This document shows positions 4,544-6,757 of a DNA stretch of 6,757 nt, piece by piece. Position 1 is the first letter of the stretch; each line of letters opens with the position of its first letter. The position numbers and the translations under genes are program-made. The stretch spans positions 1 to 6,757 of the forward strand of contig JBMNCO010000020.1 of assembly GCA_049366815.1 (NCBI GenBank). The letters are read 5' to 3'. The notes under the pieces are model-generated. The model was not told the DNA's origin, searched no databases, and was given only the letters and a program-made list of their open reading frames with translations. This stretch comes from CAYNYM01 sp049366815 (GTDB taxonomy: Bacteria > Desulfobacterota > DSM-4660 > Desulfatiglandales > HGW-15).

Positions 4544-4584
4544 GATCACAACGTTTTCTCGTCATTAGAATATGGGAGGTCGTT

Positions 4585-5433
4585 ATGAAGAAACACTGGG
4601 TGTGCATGTCTTTGTTTTTATGGCTCGGCCTTCATGCCGTTCAGTCATTGGCAGTGCCTGTTTCCTGGCTCAAGACACCTTGGATCGATCTTGACAAATT
4701 CTATTATTATGACGGTGATTGGAATAAAAACGCATTTAATGACAACAATCCTAAGGATGGCAAATGGCAGCCCGGAGAAGAATGGACACATCATGACATT
4801 GAAATCGGTTCAGACTGGAACACGGTCTGGGCCGATGATATGTCCTGTTGGATGGCTTCAGCCGCGGCGATGTTGTCCTATTATCTGGAAATTCCGGCCC
4901 GGGAAATATATGACGAGATTTGGGGATGGGGCGAGGCCGGGGATTCGACCTTTTATTGGACGGAAGGGGGTTATCAGCATGTCGCTATCGAGGAGTATTT
5001 AAAGATTCATGATCTTGACGATGAATACTATGTCAGGGCATACAGCAGCGGGTACTATGACGTCCCAGGACATCTGGGCTGGATGAGTGATCCTTACGCA
5101 TTTGCAAAGGAACAGCTCTATAAGTGCGAGACGGTCGGTCTTGCGCTGGATGATCCCGAGCATGCCATCACGTTCTGGGGTTGGACGGACACCAAAGCGA
5201 TTGTTGCAGATTCTGATCAGACGCCGTTCGATTTGCAGCAACACACCGCCGGGACGGCACCCGACACATGGTTTTTGGACTATTGGAATGACGGCAACAC
5301 CACGATAGAAAAAGTGGTTTATATCGCCGTGCTCTCTCCAGTCCCTGAACCCGCAACCCTTCTCCTCGTCGGTTGTGGTCTCCTTGGGCTTGCGCGCTTT
5401 GCGCGGAAAAAAACCACAAAAAGCGCTGAGTGA
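4585..5433 (+). CDS. Exported IdeS/Mac-like cysteine peptidase with PEP-CTERM sorting signal
   Basis: The 282-residue product has a signal peptide (KKHWVCMSLFLWLGLHAV, cleavage likely after SLA at 23). The peptidase core has Cys88 in DDMSCWMASAAAML, His193 in EHAITFWGW and the pair Asp209/Asp211 in KAIVADSDQ. IdeS/Mac proteases (MEROPS C66) show the same blocks: Cys before a small-residue helix, H-x-I-x-x-W-G, then K-A-I-x-x-x-D-S-D with catalytic Asp. The tail VPEPATLLLVGCGLLGLARFARKK (VPEP at 253-256, hydrophobic helix, basic end) is a PEP-CTERM signal, so an exosortase should process it for surface or matrix delivery. GGGAGGT (4574-4580) supports the start. Its substrate is unknown; IgG cleavage is known only for streptococcal members. 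The next gene follows after 55 bp. Confidence 0.83.
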   Translation: MKKHWVCMSLFLWLGLHAVQSLAVPVSWLKTPWIDLDKFYYYDGDWNKNAFNDNNPKDGKWQPGEEWTHHDIEIGSDWNTVWADDMSCWMASAAAMLSYYLEIPAREIYDEIWGWGEAGDSTFYWTEGGYQHVAIEEYLKIHDLDDEYYVRAYSSGYYDVPGHLGWMSDPYAFAKEQLYKCETVGLALDDPEHAITFWGWTDTKAIVADSDQTPFDLQQHTAGTAPDTWFLDYWNDGNTTIEKVVYIAVLSPVPEPATLLLVGCGLLGLARFARKKTTKSAE

Positions 5434-5488
5434 GATACCGATGGCCCAAAGACCAAAATCCCATTGACGCCTGATTCGGAGGTCAAGA

Positions 5489-6322
5489 ATGAGACACACC
5501 AAAATCAGGGGAGCGAGCCTCTCCCTCAGTGCGACCATTTTCCTCCTGGTCATATCCGTTGCAACGCCCGTCTGCTGGGGAGTCCCCATTCACCCCAAGA
5601 AGGGAATCCCCGACTTCTGGCAGTTCGCGAAAGACGAATGGGGTGACAACTTCTGTGCGCCCACGGTGGCGGCCGACTCTTTCTGGTATTATGCCAACAT
5701 CAAGGGATACAGGGAGCTGGTCAAAGAGGAACCGGCAGCCCTGATCACCACACTCGGAGAGTACATGAAGACCACGGCGCAGACCACCCGGTTGGAAGAT
5801 GCGAAAAACGGTCTTGAAAAATTCATCTCGGACAGGAAATGCGACCCCCAAAACCGTCCCAAGGATGGTCTCACGGTGGGCATGGTCCTCTTCCCCTCTT
5901 TTGAGAATCTTGTGAGGGAACTTTCCCGATGCCAGGACCTGATCCTTTTGGCCATTCCGGTGGGGGAGAGGTTTGGTCACTACTTCGGGGCCGAGGGCTA
6001 CGACAGCGCCCCCGGCGCAGACCCCAATTTCTGGTTTGTGGACCCCAAGGACGACAAGGCCAACGAGCACTACGACGATCCTCTCAATCCCGAAAAATAT
6101 TCCTACGACCCCTACAAGCTGTCCTCCGAGAAGAAAAATGTCTGGACCGGATCAAAATGGGAAGAAAGGCAGGTGACCACGTTCCCGTACCAGTTCGGGA
6201 ACACCTGGTACCTGCACAGCATGATCCATGTGAGCCCGGTTCCTGAACCCGCAACCCTGTTCCTGGTGGGCGCCGGCCTTCTGGGCCTGGCCGTTTACGG
6301 GCGCAGACGTATAAAAGTGTAA
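5489..6322 (+). CDS. Exported papain-like (C39-like) protein with PEP-CTERM sorting signal
   Basis: This 277-residue protein has a signal peptide (hydrophobic SATIFLLVISVA, likely cleaved after VCWG at 31). The core shows Cys56 in GDNFCAPTVAADSFWYY, His164 in RFGHYFGAEGYD and Asp185 in FWFVDPKDD, the order and context of C39-like papain-fold peptidases. The Cys-His spacing (108) is close to that of the preceding protein (105). The C-terminus SPVPEPATLFLVGAGLLGLAVYGRRR (PEP at 252-254) is a PEP-CTERM signal. GGAGGT (5478-5483) supports ATG 5489. It is probably co-transcribed with the upstream gene and ends before a strong terminator. Family assignment beyond papain-like is uncertain, and catalysis is predicted only. 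Codons are richer in C and G than in the upstream gene. Confidence 0.78.
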   Translation: MRHTKIRGASLSLSATIFLLVISVATPVCWGVPIHPKKGIPDFWQFAKDEWGDNFCAPTVAADSFWYYANIKGYRELVKEEPAALITTLGEYMKTTAQTTRLEDAKNGLEKFISDRKCDPQNRPKDGLTVGMVLFPSFENLVRELSRCQDLILLAIPVGERFGHYFGAEGYDSAPGADPNFWFVDPKDDKANEHYDDPLNPEKYSYDPYKLSSEKKNVWTGSKWEERQVTTFPYQFGNTWYLHSMIHVSPVPEPATLFLVGAGLLGLAVYGRRRIKV

Positions 6323-6344
6323 CGCTTTATCCGCATACCTGGAC

Positions 6345-6374
6345 AAAAGCGGGGTGCAAAGTGCCCCGCTTTTT
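6345..6374 (+). terminator. Strong intrinsic terminator of the PEP-CTERM gene pair
   Basis: AAAAGCGGGG (6345-6354) and CCCCGCTTTT (6364-6373) form a perfect 10-bp stem with a 9-nt loop, ending in five T. It starts 22 bp after the stop of the second PEP-CTERM gene, closing the unit. Confidence 0.87.
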
Positions 6375-6421
6375 GAATCGAGACCAGGGGAATAGTCCTC
6401 CGGTTGCATTTTGATTTTTTT

Positions 6422-6448
6422 GACAGGATCAACAGGATCGACTAGATC
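6422..6448. repeat. Three tandem 9-bp units GACAGGATC
   Basis: GACAGGATC, AACAGGATC and GACTAGATC are adjacent imperfect copies preceded by a T-run (TTTTTTT, 6415-6421). ACAGGAT arrays of this period recur between genes in many environmental bacteria; that comparison is from memory. Confidence 0.5.
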
Positions 6449-6576
6449 CTCTGGGTTTCGGTGTGGTCTTCAACATCAAACGCATTGCGACACGTATCAG
6501 CCTCTCTACCGGTGTTGTGTCTCGGTGGCTGATTTTGCCTTTTTTATAAACACCAATTCCCTGCGTGATCAGGTTG

Positions 6577-6671
6577 GTTAGGCTGTAGGCTAAAGGCTAT
6601 GAGATTCCATCCAGAAGTACATGATTTCTGGATGGTGCGGTCTGCTATCGGCATTCGGCACTCAGCCTAAC
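6577..6671. repeat. 95-bp element with terminal and internal inverted repeats
   Basis: The ends GTTAGGCTG (6577-6585) and CAGCCTAAC (6663-6671) are exact reverse complements. Inside lies a perfect 10-bp hairpin, CCATCCAGAA/TTCTGGATGG (6607-6616, 6626-6635, 9-nt loop). The left part is a heptamer array, AGGCTGT-AGGCTAA-AGGCTAT (6580-6600). The nested symmetry suggests a non-autonomous mobile repeat or a structured RNA; no coding capacity is seen. Confidence 0.45.
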
Positions 6672-6700
6672 GCCTTGTCTTTGCATCGCTTTTGCTGCCA

Positions 6701-6721
6701 GCTGATCGCTGAGGGCTGTGA
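6701..6721. repeat. Three tandem heptamers GCTGNNN
   Basis: GCTGATC, GCTGAGG and GCTGTGA are adjacent. With the AGGCTNN heptamers at 6580-6600, this makes two seven-base arrays within 150 bp, recalling the short tandem heptamer repeats reported in cyanobacteria and seen in other genomes. Confidence 0.4.
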
Positions 6722-6757
6722 GCGCAAATCCGGGAATGCTTATTTCCGAATGTGCAC

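Larger units (their letters stand above)
4028..4584. other. Long upstream region of the PEP-CTERM gene pair, no clear gene
   Basis: No recognisable gene is present in these 557 bp. The left 50 bp is the decayed flank of the PIN duplication. The stretch then holds a putative sigma-54 promoter module (4101-4194), a GC-rich hairpin (4363-4401) and a 28-codon ORF (4457-4543). Longer open frames here show no domain features and lack good ribosome sites. Confidence 0.5.
6375..6757. other. Gene-poor right end with short repeats
   Basis: No intact gene is seen. The stretch holds a 9-bp array (6422-6448), a weak HTH-like open frame (6424-6549, no convincing start), a nested inverted-repeat element (6577-6671) and a heptamer array (6701-6721). 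The end is cut by the window. Confidence 0.5.

Noticed and set aside
4999..5589. 196-residue minus-strand open frame
   Set aside because: It is antisense to the first PEP-CTERM gene and the junction, with no domain features.
5483..6070. 195-residue minus-strand open frame
   Set aside because: It is antisense to the second PEP-CTERM gene, whose signal peptide, catalytic motifs and sorting tail show the true frame.
6345..6374. Hairpin considered as an attachment site or CRISPR-like repeat
   Set aside because: A GC stem with trailing T-run just after a stop codon is fully explained as an intrinsic terminator, and it is single copy.
1..6757. CRISPR array or tRNA genes
   Set aside because: No regularly spaced repeats of 25-40 bp and no cloverleaf with a T-loop GTTCNA motif in a suitable context were seen on either strand.

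Overview
The window looks like accessory DNA from a PEP-CTERM-producing, probably environmental Gram-negative bacterium. A Desulfobacterota-like (deltaproteobacterial) source is my best guess. The guess rests on two exported proteins with C-terminal PEP-CTERM sorting signals, a TIGR03790-type exported protein, many toxin-antitoxin (TA) modules, and intergenic 7-bp and 9-bp tandem repeats of a kind common in such genomes. No rRNA, tRNA, CRISPR array or intact transposase was seen.

The left 4 kb is a TA cluster. It opens with the 3' end of a PIN-domain (VapC-type) toxin gene. A RelE/ParE toxin with a Phd/YefM antitoxin follows on the minus strand, with a near-consensus promoter overlapped by a dyad. 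Next come a short hicB-hicA pair (plus strand), a signal-peptide-bearing TIGR03790 family protein with a coiled-coil insertion (minus), a repeat- and hairpin-rich spacer, and a vapBC pair (minus) whose promoter carries three phased ATATGCAT boxes. Right behind the vapB promoter, on the opposite strand, lies a 5'-truncated second copy of the first PIN gene's 3' end (about 88% identical over 138 nt). The cluster is therefore bracketed by direct repeats of toxin-gene ends.

A gene-poor stretch of about 550 bp follows. It contains a well-formed candidate sigma-54 promoter (GG-N10-GC), an IHF-consensus match and a dyad upstream, all reading rightward, plus a GC-rich hairpin and a 28-codon ORF of uncertain status.

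The right half is a two-gene unit (55 bp apart) ending in a strong intrinsic terminator. Both products have an N-terminal signal peptide, a papain-like Cys/His/Asp arrangement and a C-terminal VPEPAT sorting tail. The first closely resembles the IdeS/Mac (MEROPS C66) cysteine proteases around its catalytic residues; the second is a more distant C39-like protein. The inferred picture is a pair of exosortase-processed surface or matrix cysteine peptidases, possibly under sigma-54 control. The exosortase is not in the window. The last 380 bp holds only repeats and a possible HTH gene remnant.
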